Source: Vallitaleaceae bacterium 9-2 (GTDB lineage: Bacteria; Bacillota; Clostridia; Lachnospirales; Vallitaleaceae). Taken from it: a DNA stretch of 64,000 nt. The stretch's first letter is position 1. Every line of letters starts with the position of its first letter. This document shows positions 27,444-36,993 of this stretch, one piece after another. The position numbers and the translations under genes are program-made. The stretch is from NCBI GenBank assembly GCA_038396585.1, contig CP121691.1, forward strand, positions 496,001-560,000, in the 5' to 3' direction. Below the pieces are notes generated by a model. The model ran no database searches. It was not told the DNA's origin and saw nothing but the letters and a program-made list of their open reading frames with translations.

Positions 27444-27472
27444 AAAAAAGTCGCTGTGAAGCGACTTTTTTT
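27444..27472 (+). terminator. Intrinsic terminator after the lipoprotein gene
   Basis: AAAAAAGTCGC and GCGACTTTTTTT form a perfect stem with a TGTGAA loop and a T-tract. Confidence 0.9.
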
Positions 27473-27480
27473 CTGAATGA

Positions 27481-27489
27481 TGTTATAAT
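27481..27489 (+). promoter_or_regulatory. Extended -10 promoter for the CAP/SLH gene
   Basis: TGTTATAAT (TGN plus perfect TATAAT) lies 9 bases after the upstream terminator and 36 bases before the start codon. Confidence 0.45.
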
Positions 27490-27525
27490 GGAATCTATAT
27501 CATGACACAACTTAAGGAGAAAATT

Positions 27526-29121
27526 ATGAAGAAAAAGACCGTTATAGCAATTTTACTCTTGTTATTCATCAGTATAAATAGTTTGACATTACAAGCCCGG
27601 GAATATGGCGATTTGATAATGCCATCCAAAATCGAAGTGTTGTATCAGTACCATCACAATCCATTTCAAATACGCAGTCAGGCGTCGACACGTTATGTTA
27701 TTGAGCCAACGGTAGGTTATATCTATACAATAGGACAACTTGAGCAGCAAGAGCTTTTAGAAGCGCACAATGTAATAAAAATGACGAGACGTTTAGTGGG
27801 GTTGCCGGGAGATGTCCAAATGGATGAACAACTGAACTTAACGGCGCAATATGCAAGCTATATTAACATGTTAAATGCAACGATCAGTCATTACCCGTCC
27901 AAACCGAATCTGGTATCGGACGAAGCCTATGCGATTGGAAAAGAAGGGTCTGCAAAATCAAACCTTGCGGCAGGTTTTCGGACGATTTCAGATAGTATTC
28001 TTTGGGGATATCTCCAAGATGATGATATATATAATTTGGCAGATGTTGGCCATCGACGATGGCTGTTGAATCCTCAATTACAAAACATAGGGTTTGGCTA
28101 CGTAGATACGTTGGTCGATTCAAGTTACAATGGCTTTACTGCAACATATGTATTTGATCGCTCCAGAAAAGAAACCATTGATTATCCTTTTATTGCATGG
28201 CCCGCAGCCGGAAATATGCCTGTTGAATTCATGAAAACGTCTACGCCTTGGAGCATTAATTTGGGAGTGGAATATGAACAACCAATAAAAGAAAATATAC
28301 GCATAGAGCTAACGCATGCACAAAGCGGCAAAGTCTATCGTTTTGATGCAGAGACCAACAGTGATCCAAGCGAAGCTTCCAACACGGATTTTTTTACGAC
28401 AGAAAATAGTCGTTATGGTCTTGAAAAAACACTTATCTTTCGACCAAAATTGGATGAAGTTAAGTATGCACCAGGAGACCTGTTTTATGTAGAGGTCCTT
28501 GGAATAGACATAAAAGGTGAAGAGGTTCCTATATCCTATGAAGTAAAACTGTTTGAGTTAAATGACCAACCATCGGTTTGGGCGTTTGAAGAACTAGTTG
28601 AAGCGGATAAGGCGAATCTCATTCCAGAGATGTTGATGGAGGCCTATTCAGAAGATATTAGCCGCATTGACTTTACACGGTTACTGATTCATGGACTGAT
28701 GCAATATACTGGACAGACGTATAATGAGCTTTATGAGACGGTTGATGTCGTGGATACGGAGTTTAAAGATACAACTGATCTAGATGTGCAGCTTGCAGCA
28801 AGACTTGGCATTGTCAATGGAGTAGGCGACAATCGCTTTAATCCGACAGGCGGTATTTTGCGTCAAGAGGCTGCGACCATGCTTTATCGTGCTGGACAGT
28901 ATCTTGAGATTGAAGCGGTGCAGGACGTTCAGGAATTTAGTGATGCCGATAAAATTCCAGATTGGGCAAAGGCTTCGGTTGATTATGTTACAAATATCAC
29001 AGATGCAACCCAGGGGAAAAAGGTGATGGAAGGGGTTGGCAATCAAATGTTTGCGCCCGACCGTTCTTACACCCGTGAACAAGCAATGATTACGGTAAAG
29101 CGATTACTTAACAGAAGTTAG
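27526..29121 (+). CDS. Secreted CAP-domain protein with SLH repeats
   Basis: A 531-residue exported protein. A signal peptide (MKKKTVIAILLLLF to about residue 24) precedes a CAP/SCP domain (about 75-200) with LLEAHNVIKMTRRLVGL and NLADVGHRRWLLNPQLQNIGFGY, the core CAP signature. A beta-rich middle region follows. The C-terminus (about 370-531) has two or three SLH repeats: LAARLGIVNGVGDNRFNPTG, LRQEAATMLYRA and NQMFAPDRSYTREQAMI. SLH repeats would hold it on the wall. AAGGAG seven bases before the ATG at 27526 decides the start over an upstream ATG at 27502. It may be cotranscribed with sbcDC, 34 bases downstream. Its biochemical role is unknown. Confidence 0.88.
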   Translation: MKKKTVIAILLLLFISINSLTLQAREYGDLIMPSKIEVLYQYHHNPFQIRSQASTRYVIEPTVGYIYTIGQLEQQELLEAHNVIKMTRRLVGLPGDVQMDEQLNLTAQYASYINMLNATISHYPSKPNLVSDEAYAIGKEGSAKSNLAAGFRTISDSILWGYLQDDDIYNLADVGHRRWLLNPQLQNIGFGYVDTLVDSSYNGFTATYVFDRSRKETIDYPFIAWPAAGNMPVEFMKTSTPWSINLGVEYEQPIKENIRIELTHAQSGKVYRFDAETNSDPSEASNTDFFTTENSRYGLEKTLIFRPKLDEVKYAPGDLFYVEVLGIDIKGEEVPISYEVKLFELNDQPSVWAFEELVEADKANLIPEMLMEAYSEDISRIDFTRLLIHGLMQYTGQTYNELYETVDVVDTEFKDTTDLDVQLAARLGIVNGVGDNRFNPTGGILRQEAATMLYRAGQYLEIEAVQDVQEFSDADKIPDWAKASVDYVTNITDATQGKKVMEGVGNQMFAPDRSYTREQAMITVKRLLNRS

Positions 29122-29155
29122 GCGTAAAAGTAATGTAGATAAGAGAGGAAATATT

Positions 29156-30322
29156 ATGCGGATTATTCATACAGGGGATTGGCACATCGGAAAATTAGTT
29201 CACGGGGTTCATATGACAAAAGATCAACGCCATATCCTAGAGCAATTTATACAATACGTCAAACAGCAACGACCGGATGTTATTATCATATCCGGTGATT
29301 TATATGATCGTTCAGTTCCTCCCACAGAAGCAGTGGAACTTCTTGATGATGTGCTAAGTACATTAGTGGTCACTTTGCAAATAAAAGTTATTGCTATTGC
29401 CGGTAATCATGATAGTCCGGATCGATTGAGCTTTGCCACGAAAATGTTGCAAAAAAATGGAGTGTATATCTGTGGAAAGCTAACCAAGGAGATTGAGCCT
29501 ATTGTTTTAGAGGATGAAAGCGGCGAGGTCTTTTTTTATCCGATACCCTATGCAGAACCGGCAGTAGTGCGCGAGCTATATCAAGATAGTACTATTCGTA
29601 CACATGATGATGCCATGTATCATATATTACATTCGATTAAAGAAGGATTAAGCGAAGAAAAAAGAACAGTCTGCATCGCCCATGGCTATGTTGCAGGGAC
29701 ACAGGCGCTATATACCTCTGAATCAGAACGACTATTAAGTATTGGCGGAAGTGAGTCTGTTGAGGTGGACTATTTTAAGTCGTTTAATTATGTGGCGCTT
29801 GGCCATCTTCATCAGCCTCAAAAGGTTAAGTATCCCCATATAAGGTATGCAGGTTCCTTAATGAAGTATTCTTTTTCAGAAGCCACCCAATCCAAATCGA
29901 TAACGCTTGTCGAGATGGATGCAGATGGGCAGTGCAATACCCAGGAAGTTCATTTTGAACCGTTGAGGGATATGCGCTGTATACGTGGAGAATTAGCAAA
30001 GCTGATTCAACCGAGTGTGTATGAAGGAACCAATACCCACGACTATATTATGGCGGTATTGACAGATCGTGGTGAACTCATCGATGCTATGGAAAAACTG
30101 CGACAAGTGTATCCTAATACTTTACGTCTTGAACGTGAGATACTCCGTGAAGAAAATGAAAATCAGCGTACATCTGCAGGAGATCAATTTGTGCAAAAAA
30201 ATCCTGTCGAGCTTTTTAAAGAGTTTTATACCAATGTGTCCGGTCAATTATTTGATGAACAAAGGAGCGCATGTATAGAGGATGTATTTAATGACGTTCT
30301 TGAGAAAGAGAGGCGAAAATAA
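29156..30322 (+). CDS. sbcD: Nuclease SbcCD subunit D
   Basis: A 388-residue Mre11-type metallophosphoesterase nuclease. The metal-binding motifs are in order: TGDWHIGK (D8, H10), ISGDLYDRS, AGNHDSPDR, IAHGYV and LGHLHQPQ. With SbcC it opens hairpins and clips protein-blocked DNA ends, removing cruciforms in long palindromes. The ATG follows GAGAGGAAAT. The stop overlaps the sbcC start by one base (TAATG), the usual tight coupling of this pair. Confidence 0.96.
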   Translation: MRIIHTGDWHIGKLVHGVHMTKDQRHILEQFIQYVKQQRPDVIIISGDLYDRSVPPTEAVELLDDVLSTLVVTLQIKVIAIAGNHDSPDRLSFATKMLQKNGVYICGKLTKEIEPIVLEDESGEVFFYPIPYAEPAVVRELYQDSTIRTHDDAMYHILHSIKEGLSEEKRTVCIAHGYVAGTQALYTSESERLLSIGGSESVEVDYFKSFNYVALGHLHQPQKVKYPHIRYAGSLMKYSFSEATQSKSITLVEMDADGQCNTQEVHFEPLRDMRCIRGELAKLIQPSVYEGTNTHDYIMAVLTDRGELIDAMEKLRQVYPNTLRLEREILREENENQRTSAGDQFVQKNPVELFKEFYTNVSGQLFDEQRSACIEDVFNDVLEKERRK

Positions 30323-33300
30323 TGCGACCGATTCAATTGGTAATGCAAGCGTTTGGTCCGTATAGTAAAAGAGAGACGATTGATTTTGGGAAAATTGGGA
30401 AAAGCAGTTTATTCCTTATTACCGGTCCGACAGGATCCGGTAAGACAACTATCTTTGACGCCATATGCTTTGCGTTATATGGCGAGACGAGTGGCAATGT
30501 TCGGGCGCCGGAGCAGTTGCGCAGTCAGTTCGCAGATTCCGGGATGATGACAGAAGTTGAACTGGTCTTTGAACTAAAAAAGATCGTCTATCATATTCAC
30601 CGGATTCCAAAGCAACCAAAGCCGAAAACTCGTGGGGATGGTTTTACAGAGCAAAAGTCAGAAGCCACTTTAATTGTCGATACGAAAGGTGAGCGAAAAG
30701 TATATACAGGCGTTATGAGCGTTAACGAGATGGTTGAGACCATTATCGGTATTAATGCAGAACAATTTCGTCAAATTATGATGATTCCCCAAGGGGAGTT
30801 TCAACGGCTGCTCATTGCAGATAGCCAAGAACGAGAAAAAGTGCTGCGTAAACTGTTTGATACCCATATGTATCGATTATTTCAGTTAAACATTGATGAA
30901 CGTTCAAAAAATCTCTATGGGCAAGTCAAAACAATGCAACAACTTCGTGAACATGAGCTTAAACGCATAGAATGTGATAAAGAGAGCCGACTTTACGAAT
31001 ATTTGCAGCAAAAACCACTGGGGATAGCTACCATTATCCAAACAACCCAGCAAGTGATTCAAGAGGACAAGGAAGACATACACGCAGATCATCAAAGTAT
31101 TCAAAACATCGATAAGACTATAGAGCAGACAATCCAAAAAAGAGAACATGCGAATAAAGTTAATGAAAAGTTATTGCAACTAGAGCGTGTATCCAAACAG
31201 TGGGAAGACCTTGATAAGCAACAAGAGGCGATACGTCTTCTTGAAGGTGACCTACAGCAGGGAAAAAAAGCCGCTGGCATAGAGCCATTAAAAAATCACT
31301 GGGAACAGCGAAAAGATGAAGTCAAGACGTTGGAGCAGATGAGAGAAAACCTAGCGGACCAAAAAAAGCAGGTGGATAAAACATTTAGTGGGATTGAGAA
31401 TGCGTTAAAAGAACTACAGTCTGACCAAAGAAAAGAAAAAACAGAGCTCCTTAAACAAGAACAAAGACAGTTGCAAGAATACATGGAACGCATTGATCAA
31501 TATCACAAGGTCAAAAATGAAGTGAGTGCAAGTGAACAAGCTCTTGTGCAATTGGAGAAGCAAAAAAAAGAAAGTGAAGCAATCTATTCGAAGAACAAGG
31601 AAAGCATCAAAACATTAAATATAGAAAAAGATAATGGCGCCAAAGCAAAACTCAAACTTTTGGAACATAAAGAAGTGCTTTTGGAGACAAGAACTTATAC
31701 AAAAGGGTATTCAAAGGCCAAAAAATGGCTTTTATTAAAGGTAGAGGCCAAAGAGGCCTATACTAAAGTTTCGGAGCAATTTTCTCAGGTAACAAAGAAC
31801 ATGAAGCATGCACAGCATACGTATAAAAAAATCCGAATGGAATTTATGCTAAATCAAGCAGCACTTCTTGCCAGCGAGCTTGAAGAGGGCATGCCATGTC
31901 CTGTCTGCGGATCGACAGAGCATCCTAATATGGTGATGTCGACAACAAACCTAGTAACACAAGAGCAGCTTAATAGTGCTGAACAGGTATATGAAAAACT
32001 ACGAGGGCAATGTCAGGAGCTTGAACAAACATGTACAACAAAAAAAGAGCAGTTAAAACAATGGCAAGAAAAACTACAGGCGCTTTTTGAAGAAGAGTTG
32101 CAGACCCAAATGATGGAGCTTAATCAAGTCGAGCATGAGCTTATATGCTTGGAAAAAAAGCAAAAACAATTGGAAGCAGAATGTGAAGTACAGGAAAAAG
32201 TGATTGAGCAAAGCGCTCTTCATGAAGAAAAAATCCAAGAGATTGAACAAAGCCAAGTACAATTAGAAGAAAAGCTAGAGCGCATTCAACAGCAGTGGAT
32301 TGAGGCAGGACAAATCTATACAGAACGAAAAACGATTTTTAATGGGATCTGTGAACAGTTGCCTCAAGAGTATCGAGATAAAGCAAAACTAAATAAAGCC
32401 TTAGAATCAGTGACCGGACGTATAGAAAAGCAAGAACAGCAATTACGGACGTGTCTAGAGAGCTATGAACAGACAAAAGAGGAATTGAACCGTCTTCAAA
32501 CAACAATAGTTGAACACGAAAAACGATTTATGGCTGCCTGCTCATATCAGGATAAGACGTATGAAGAACTTTTAGAAGCCCTGAATACGCAAGGATTTGA
32601 GACACTAGATGCTTTACAAGAGGCTAAACTATCCGCTCAAGAGATGGAGCAGATGCAACACCAACTTGATAGTTACATTCAGCAAAAACATGCTCTACAT
32701 GTGCAAAAAAATAACCTTGAAGAGGAAATGAAAGGAATAAATATTATTGATTTAGCAGTGTTTGAAGAGCGATTGACTGAGCTAAAAGCCCAAAGGGATA
32801 AGGTCAATCAACACTTAAGTCAAAAAAAATATCGCTATGAACATAATCAAAAAATCATTGATGGTGTGTTAGAGTTGCAGGCACAGATGGAAACTCAAGA
32901 AGCACAATATGCAGTGCTGGGGGATTTGGCGCAAGTAGCCCAAGGTAACAATCCATTACGTATCTCTTTTGAGCGTTATGTATTGGCGGCGTTTTTGGAA
33001 GATGTACTTATCGCTGCAAATACGCGATTGGCAAAAATGACCTTTGGACGATATGTTCTTTATCGTTCAGATGACCTAGAACGTAAAAATCGACAAAGTG
33101 GTCTGGAACTACAAGTATTTGACAACTATACAGGCAAGATGCGCCATGTAAAAACGTTGTCCGGAGGTGAAAGCTTTAAAACGTCATTAGCCATGGCCTT
33201 AGGATTATCCGATGTAGTGCAATCCTATAGCGGAGGGATTCAACTTGATACAATGTTTGTTGATGAAGGGTTTGGAACGTTAGACCAAGAATCCTTAGAT

Positions 33301-33444
33301 AGCGCAATTAATTGCCTGATAGATCTGCAAAAAAGTGGACGCTTGATTGGTATTATATCTCATGTACAAGAATTAAAAGAACGTATTGAACATCGTCTAG
33401 AAATCTATGCATCGCAAACGGGGAGCCATGCAGAATTTGTATAA
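30322..33444 (+). CDS. sbcC: Nuclease SbcCD subunit C (Rad50-like ATPase)
   Basis: A 1040-residue SMC-like ATPase. The N-terminal half-site has Walker A G35-PTGSGK41-T; long Gln/Glu/Lys-rich coiled coils run from about 190 to 850. They meet at the zinc hook C526-P-V-C529, through which two molecules dimerise. The C-terminal half-site has the signature TLSGGESFKTSLAMA and Walker B MFVDEGFGTLD. It drives and gates the SbcD nuclease. A weak GAGAA/TTTCTC hairpin about 60 bases after the stop might terminate the transcript. Confidence 0.95.
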   Translation: MRPIQLVMQAFGPYSKRETIDFGKIGKSSLFLITGPTGSGKTTIFDAICFALYGETSGNVRAPEQLRSQFADSGMMTEVELVFELKKIVYHIHRIPKQPKPKTRGDGFTEQKSEATLIVDTKGERKVYTGVMSVNEMVETIIGINAEQFRQIMMIPQGEFQRLLIADSQEREKVLRKLFDTHMYRLFQLNIDERSKNLYGQVKTMQQLREHELKRIECDKESRLYEYLQQKPLGIATIIQTTQQVIQEDKEDIHADHQSIQNIDKTIEQTIQKREHANKVNEKLLQLERVSKQWEDLDKQQEAIRLLEGDLQQGKKAAGIEPLKNHWEQRKDEVKTLEQMRENLADQKKQVDKTFSGIENALKELQSDQRKEKTELLKQEQRQLQEYMERIDQYHKVKNEVSASEQALVQLEKQKKESEAIYSKNKESIKTLNIEKDNGAKAKLKLLEHKEVLLETRTYTKGYSKAKKWLLLKVEAKEAYTKVSEQFSQVTKNMKHAQHTYKKIRMEFMLNQAALLASELEEGMPCPVCGSTEHPNMVMSTTNLVTQEQLNSAEQVYEKLRGQCQELEQTCTTKKEQLKQWQEKLQALFEEELQTQMMELNQVEHELICLEKKQKQLEAECEVQEKVIEQSALHEEKIQEIEQSQVQLEEKLERIQQQWIEAGQIYTERKTIFNGICEQLPQEYRDKAKLNKALESVTGRIEKQEQQLRTCLESYEQTKEELNRLQTTIVEHEKRFMAACSYQDKTYEELLEALNTQGFETLDALQEAKLSAQEMEQMQHQLDSYIQQKHALHVQKNNLEEEMKGINIIDLAVFEERLTELKAQRDKVNQHLSQKKYRYEHNQKIIDGVLELQAQMETQEAQYAVLGDLAQVAQGNNPLRISFERYVLAAFLEDVLIAANTRLAKMTFGRYVLYRSDDLERKNRQSGLELQVFDNYTGKMRHVKTLSGGESFKTSLAMALGLSDVVQSYSGGIQLDTMFVDEGFGTLDQESLDSAINCLIDLQKSGRLIGIISHVQELKERIEHRLEIYASQTGSHAEFV

Positions 33445-33588
33445 AATTTTGTTGTTGTATATTGCGATACGAATTAAACAATATTGTAACCGAGAAGACA
33501 ACTTTCTCTATTTTAAAGAATGTGTTGACTTCCTATAATAATAGATGTAAATCATTCATGTAAATCTATTTATTTAAGGAGGGGCAAC

Positions 33589-35031
33589 ATGTTAAGTTTG
33601 AAATGGAAGAAAGTTGTTACTTTATTACTCGTTATGTCAATGATTATTGCTATGACAGGATGTGGAAGTGACGGGGAGACTGAAGAAGCAACAAACAATG
33701 GAAGTGCGCAAACAGATAATACAGACGCATCGACAGACAATGAAGAAACTTCAGAAGAAAATGCAGCGACAGAGACTGCCAGTGAGGGAAATGTATTAAG
33801 AATATATGCGTGGAATGAAGAGTTTCAGAGTCGATTTAATGACTATTTTGCAGCGCAAGGTGGGGTGCCAGATGACATCAATGTAGAATGGGTCATTACA
33901 CCTAATGCGGACAACGCCTATCAAAACAAGCTGGATCAAGACTTGTTGAACCAGGAAAATGCAGATGAACCCATTGATATTTTCTTGATTGAAGCCGATT
34001 ATGCACTAAAATATGTAGATAGCGAATATACATTAGATGTTATTGAAGATATTGGGTTAACAAAAGAGGAGCTGGCTGATCAGTATACATATACTCAAGA
34101 TATAGCAACCGATGCAGACGGAAAGCTAAAAGGTGTAACATGGCAGGCGACACCGGGGTTATTTGCCTATAGACGCTCCATAGCAAAAGAAGTTCTTGGA
34201 ACAGATGAGGTACAAGCTGTACAACAGCATCTTAGCGATTGGGATAAATTTGATGAAGTGGCGCAAATGGCATCTGAAAAAGGATATAAAATGCTATCAG
34301 GCTATGATGATGCATATCGTACTTTTTCTAACAATGTTGTAGCTCCTTGGGTTGATACAGATGGAAAAATTGTTATTGATGACAATCTTATGCGTTGGGT
34401 TGATCAGACAAAAGAGTACACAGAAAAAGGCTACAATAATCAGACATCCTTATGGAGCGATGGATGGGCAGCAGACCAAGGTCCAGATGGTGATGTTTTT
34501 GGGTTCTTTTATTCAACATGGGGCATCAACTTTACATTACTAGGAAATGCTTTGGCAACACCTGAATCCGAAGGTGGAAAGCTTGAAGTGGGCAACGGGA
34601 TCTTTGGCGACTGGGCTGTGACGGAAGGACCGGAAAGCTATTATTGGGGTGGTACATGGATTTGTGCGGCCAAAGGAACGGATAATGTGAGTTTGGTTCG
34701 AGAGGTTATGCGAACATTAACTGCAGATGCAGCAACGATGAAGCAAATCACTGAAGACACTCAAGATTATACCAATAATGAAGTGGCAATGATGGAACTT
34801 GCCAATAGCGATTTCCAATCGGATTTTCTTGGAGGACAAAATCATATCGCCTTGTTTGCCGCAGCAGCGCCAAGAATAGATATGAGTAATATCTCAAAAT
34901 ACGATCAAGGACTCAATGAAGAATTTCAGGAAGCGTTTAAAGATTATTTTGACGGTGCAGTAACAAAAGATGAAGCGTTAGATAATTTCTATACAGCAGC
35001 AATTGAAAAATATCCAAACCTTACACGATAA
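33589..35031 (+). CDS. Sugar ABC transporter binding lipoprotein, second system
   Basis: A 480-residue family-1 binding protein. MIIAMTGCGSD gives a lipidated C25, followed by an acidic Thr/Glu/Asn-rich linker (26-62). The domain shows VLRIYAWNEEFQSRFNDYF at its start, AYQNKLDQDLLN, PIDIFLIEADYA and YYWGGTWICAAKGTDN. AAGGAGGGG precedes the ATG. It opens an operon with two permeases, another binding protein and a YesM/YesN pair. TTGACT at 33525 may be a -35, but no good -10 was placed. A hairpin follows the gene at 35051-35077. Its ligand is unknown, although systems of this type commonly import plant-derived oligosaccharides. Confidence 0.88.
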   Translation: MLSLKWKKVVTLLLVMSMIIAMTGCGSDGETEEATNNGSAQTDNTDASTDNEETSEENAATETASEGNVLRIYAWNEEFQSRFNDYFAAQGGVPDDINVEWVITPNADNAYQNKLDQDLLNQENADEPIDIFLIEADYALKYVDSEYTLDVIEDIGLTKEELADQYTYTQDIATDADGKLKGVTWQATPGLFAYRRSIAKEVLGTDEVQAVQQHLSDWDKFDEVAQMASEKGYKMLSGYDDAYRTFSNNVVAPWVDTDGKIVIDDNLMRWVDQTKEYTEKGYNNQTSLWSDGWAADQGPDGDVFGFFYSTWGINFTLLGNALATPESEGGKLEVGNGIFGDWAVTEGPESYYWGGTWICAAKGTDNVSLVREVMRTLTADAATMKQITEDTQDYTNNEVAMMELANSDFQSDFLGGQNHIALFAAAAPRIDMSNISKYDQGLNEEFQEAFKDYFDGAVTKDEALDNFYTAAIEKYPNLTR

Positions 35032-35050
35032 GCATTGTGTGGATGGGGGT

Positions 35051-35077
35051 ATATGGGGCGCAGTATGTGCCCCATAT
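35051..35077 (+). other. Intercistronic mRNA hairpin after the second binding-protein gene
   Basis: ATATGGGGC and GCCCCATAT form a perfect 9-bp stem with a 9-base loop and only TTTAT after it. It sits 19 bases after the stop codon and 34 bases before the permease start, the same position as the hairpin at 13972 in the other sugar operon. Confidence 0.6.
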
Positions 35078-35111
35078 TTATCGCAGGAAGGAACAAGGAC
35101 AGAGGTGAAAT

Positions 35112-36047
35112 ATGAACATGATTAAGGCAACGTCAAAAAAAAGAAAAACATCCATAAGTTACGCAAAATGGGGATATTTATTTATTGCACCATTTTTCCT
35201 TACATTTGCTGTTTTTCAACTGTACCCATTAATGACGACTTTTTATAATAGTTTTTTTGAAAATTATCGTATCGGGCTCGAACATGTCGGACCGAATTTT
35301 GTTGGTCTGGATAATTATAAGCAAGTGCTCATAGAAGGTGATTTGCCAAAATATTTTGGCAATACGGCATATATTTGGATATTGGGGTTTATCCCTCAGA
35401 TTGTTGTATCCTTGCTGTTGGCGTCTTGGTTTACCGATTTACGCTTGAAACTTAAAGCGCAAGGTTTTTTCAAAACGATTATTTATATGCCGAATCTGAT
35501 TATGGCGGCGGCTTTTTCGATGTTGTTTTTTACGCTGTTTTCAGATAATGGACCCATTAATGATATTTTAATGCATCTTGGGCGTCATGAACCCTTTAGG
35601 TTTTTATCCTATGCAGGGAGTACTCGAGGACTTATCGCGTTGATGAATTTTCTCATGTGGTTTGGAAATACAACAATTTTATTGATGGCAGCCATTATGG
35701 GTATAGATACAGCAATGTTTGAATCTGCACAAATTGATGGGGCTAATTCATGGCAGATTTTTACAAAAATCACATTGCCATTAATTATGCCGATTCTTGT
35801 TTTTGTAATTATTACATCACTTATTGGTGGAATTCAGATGTTTGATGTACCACAAATCTTGACGGATGGATCAGGTGGTCCGAATCGAAGTACAATGACG
35901 TTAATCATGTACTTGAACAAACATCTTTATAGCAAGAATTTTGGATTGGCAGGTGCTGTGTCAGTGCTTCTTTTTGGTATTACTGCAGTGTTAAGTTTTG
36001 GTGTCTTTAAAGTATTGCTAAAAGATAAGCAAGGGGGGAGAGAATAA
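35112..36047 (+). CDS. Sugar ABC transporter permease (LacF/UgpA type)
   Basis: A 311-residue permease with six predicted helices. The N-terminal GYLFIAPFFLTFAVFQLYPLMTTFYNSF is typical of the first sugar permease, and the EAA loop ESAQIDGANSWQIFTKITLP is near residue 205. AGAGGTG gives the ribosome binding site. It overlaps the next permease start by one base. Confidence 0.92.
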   Translation: MNMIKATSKKRKTSISYAKWGYLFIAPFFLTFAVFQLYPLMTTFYNSFFENYRIGLEHVGPNFVGLDNYKQVLIEGDLPKYFGNTAYIWILGFIPQIVVSLLLASWFTDLRLKLKAQGFFKTIIYMPNLIMAAAFSMLFFTLFSDNGPINDILMHLGRHEPFRFLSYAGSTRGLIALMNFLMWFGNTTILLMAAIMGIDTAMFESAQIDGANSWQIFTKITLPLIMPILVFVIITSLIGGIQMFDVPQILTDGSGGPNRSTMTLIMYLNKHLYSKNFGLAGAVSVLLFGITAVLSFGVFKVLLKDKQGGRE

Positions 36048-36916
36048 TGGCAAAAACAAGAACTATAGGAGAAGAGACGATTTTACATTTGCGTATTCGA
36101 CAAACCTTTGCATATATTTTTCTTGGAATACTGACTTTTGCTTGTTTGTTTCCATTTTATATTCTGATTGTGAATTCTACACGTGCGCATCCACAGATTC
36201 AAAAAGGGTTTTCTTTTTGGATAGGCCAGTCCTTTGTTAATAATTTGCGCAATGTGCTATCGAATGAAAATTTGCCTGTCATTCGCGGTGTTTTAAACAG
36301 CTTGTTTATCTCATCCATGAGCGCTTTGTTTTCAACTTATTTTTCAGCGCTGACAGCTTTTGGTATTCATGCATATGATTTTCGGTTTAAAAAGGCGCTA
36401 TTTTCTTTTATCTTAATGATTATGATGGTACCGGTTCAAGTCAGTACATTAGGCTTTATTCAGCTTATGAATACTTTTCATTTGATGGACACCTATTTTC
36501 CTTTGATTGTTCCGACTATTGCAGCTCCCGCAGTATTTTTTTTCATGAAGCAATATATGGAAAGCATCTTGCCGGTGGCGATTGTTGAAGCGGCAAGAAT
36601 CGATGGGGCGCATGAATTTTATACATTTAATAAAATTGTATTGCCCATTATGAAACCGGCAATGGCGGTTCAGGGTATATTTGCTTTTGTTACTGCGTGG
36701 AATAATTTTTTCTTACCCGCGCTGATTATTGAGACAAAGGAGAAAAAAACTTTGCCGATTTTAATTTCGCAGTTGCGAAGTGCAGATTTTTTAAGATTTG
36801 ACATGGGACAAGTATATATTCTAATTACCATCGCGATTATACCGGTGGCGATTGTATACCTGTTTTTATCAAAATTTATTATTCAAGGGATTGCCATGGG
36901 AAGTGTCAAAGGATAA
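36047..36916 (+). CDS. Sugar ABC transporter permease (LacG/UgpE type)
   Basis: A 289-residue permease with six helices, the ACLFPFYILIVNSTR N-terminal pattern and the EAA loop VEAARIDGAHEFYTFNKIVLP near residue 180. It starts inside the TAATG overlap. No ATPase gene follows, so a shared MsmX-type ATPase is expected elsewhere in the genome. Confidence 0.92.
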   Translation: MAKTRTIGEETILHLRIRQTFAYIFLGILTFACLFPFYILIVNSTRAHPQIQKGFSFWIGQSFVNNLRNVLSNENLPVIRGVLNSLFISSMSALFSTYFSALTAFGIHAYDFRFKKALFSFILMIMMVPVQVSTLGFIQLMNTFHLMDTYFPLIVPTIAAPAVFFFMKQYMESILPVAIVEAARIDGAHEFYTFNKIVLPIMKPAMAVQGIFAFVTAWNNFFLPALIIETKEKKTLPILISQLRSADFLRFDMGQVYILITIAIIPVAIVYLFLSKFIIQGIAMGSVKG

Positions 36917-36922
36917 TAGTTA

Positions 36923-36931
36923 TGCTATAAT
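36923..36931 (+). promoter_or_regulatory. Internal extended -10 promoter
   Basis: TGCTATAAT follows the permease stop, with GTGTCA 17 bases upstream of TATAAT (4 of 6 match to the -35). It could start a separate transcript for the second binding protein, yesM and yesN. Confidence 0.5.
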
Positions 36932-36932
36932 T

Positions 36933-36960
36933 AAGATGATTTGCATAAGTGAATCATCTT
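36933..36960 (+). terminator. Hairpin with T-tract: attenuator or terminator
   Basis: AAGATGATT and AATCATCTT form a perfect 9-bp stem followed by ATATTTTT. It would end the permease transcript or attenuate reads from the internal promoter just upstream. The stem is AU-rich and may terminate only partly. Confidence 0.5.
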
Positions 36961-36993
36961 ATATTTTTAGAAAAATCAAGAGAGGATGACGGG

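Noticed and set aside
33478-33515. Terminator after sbcC
   Set aside because: The GAGAA/TTTCTC hairpin is short and imperfect and its T-run is interrupted, so it was only mentioned under sbcC.
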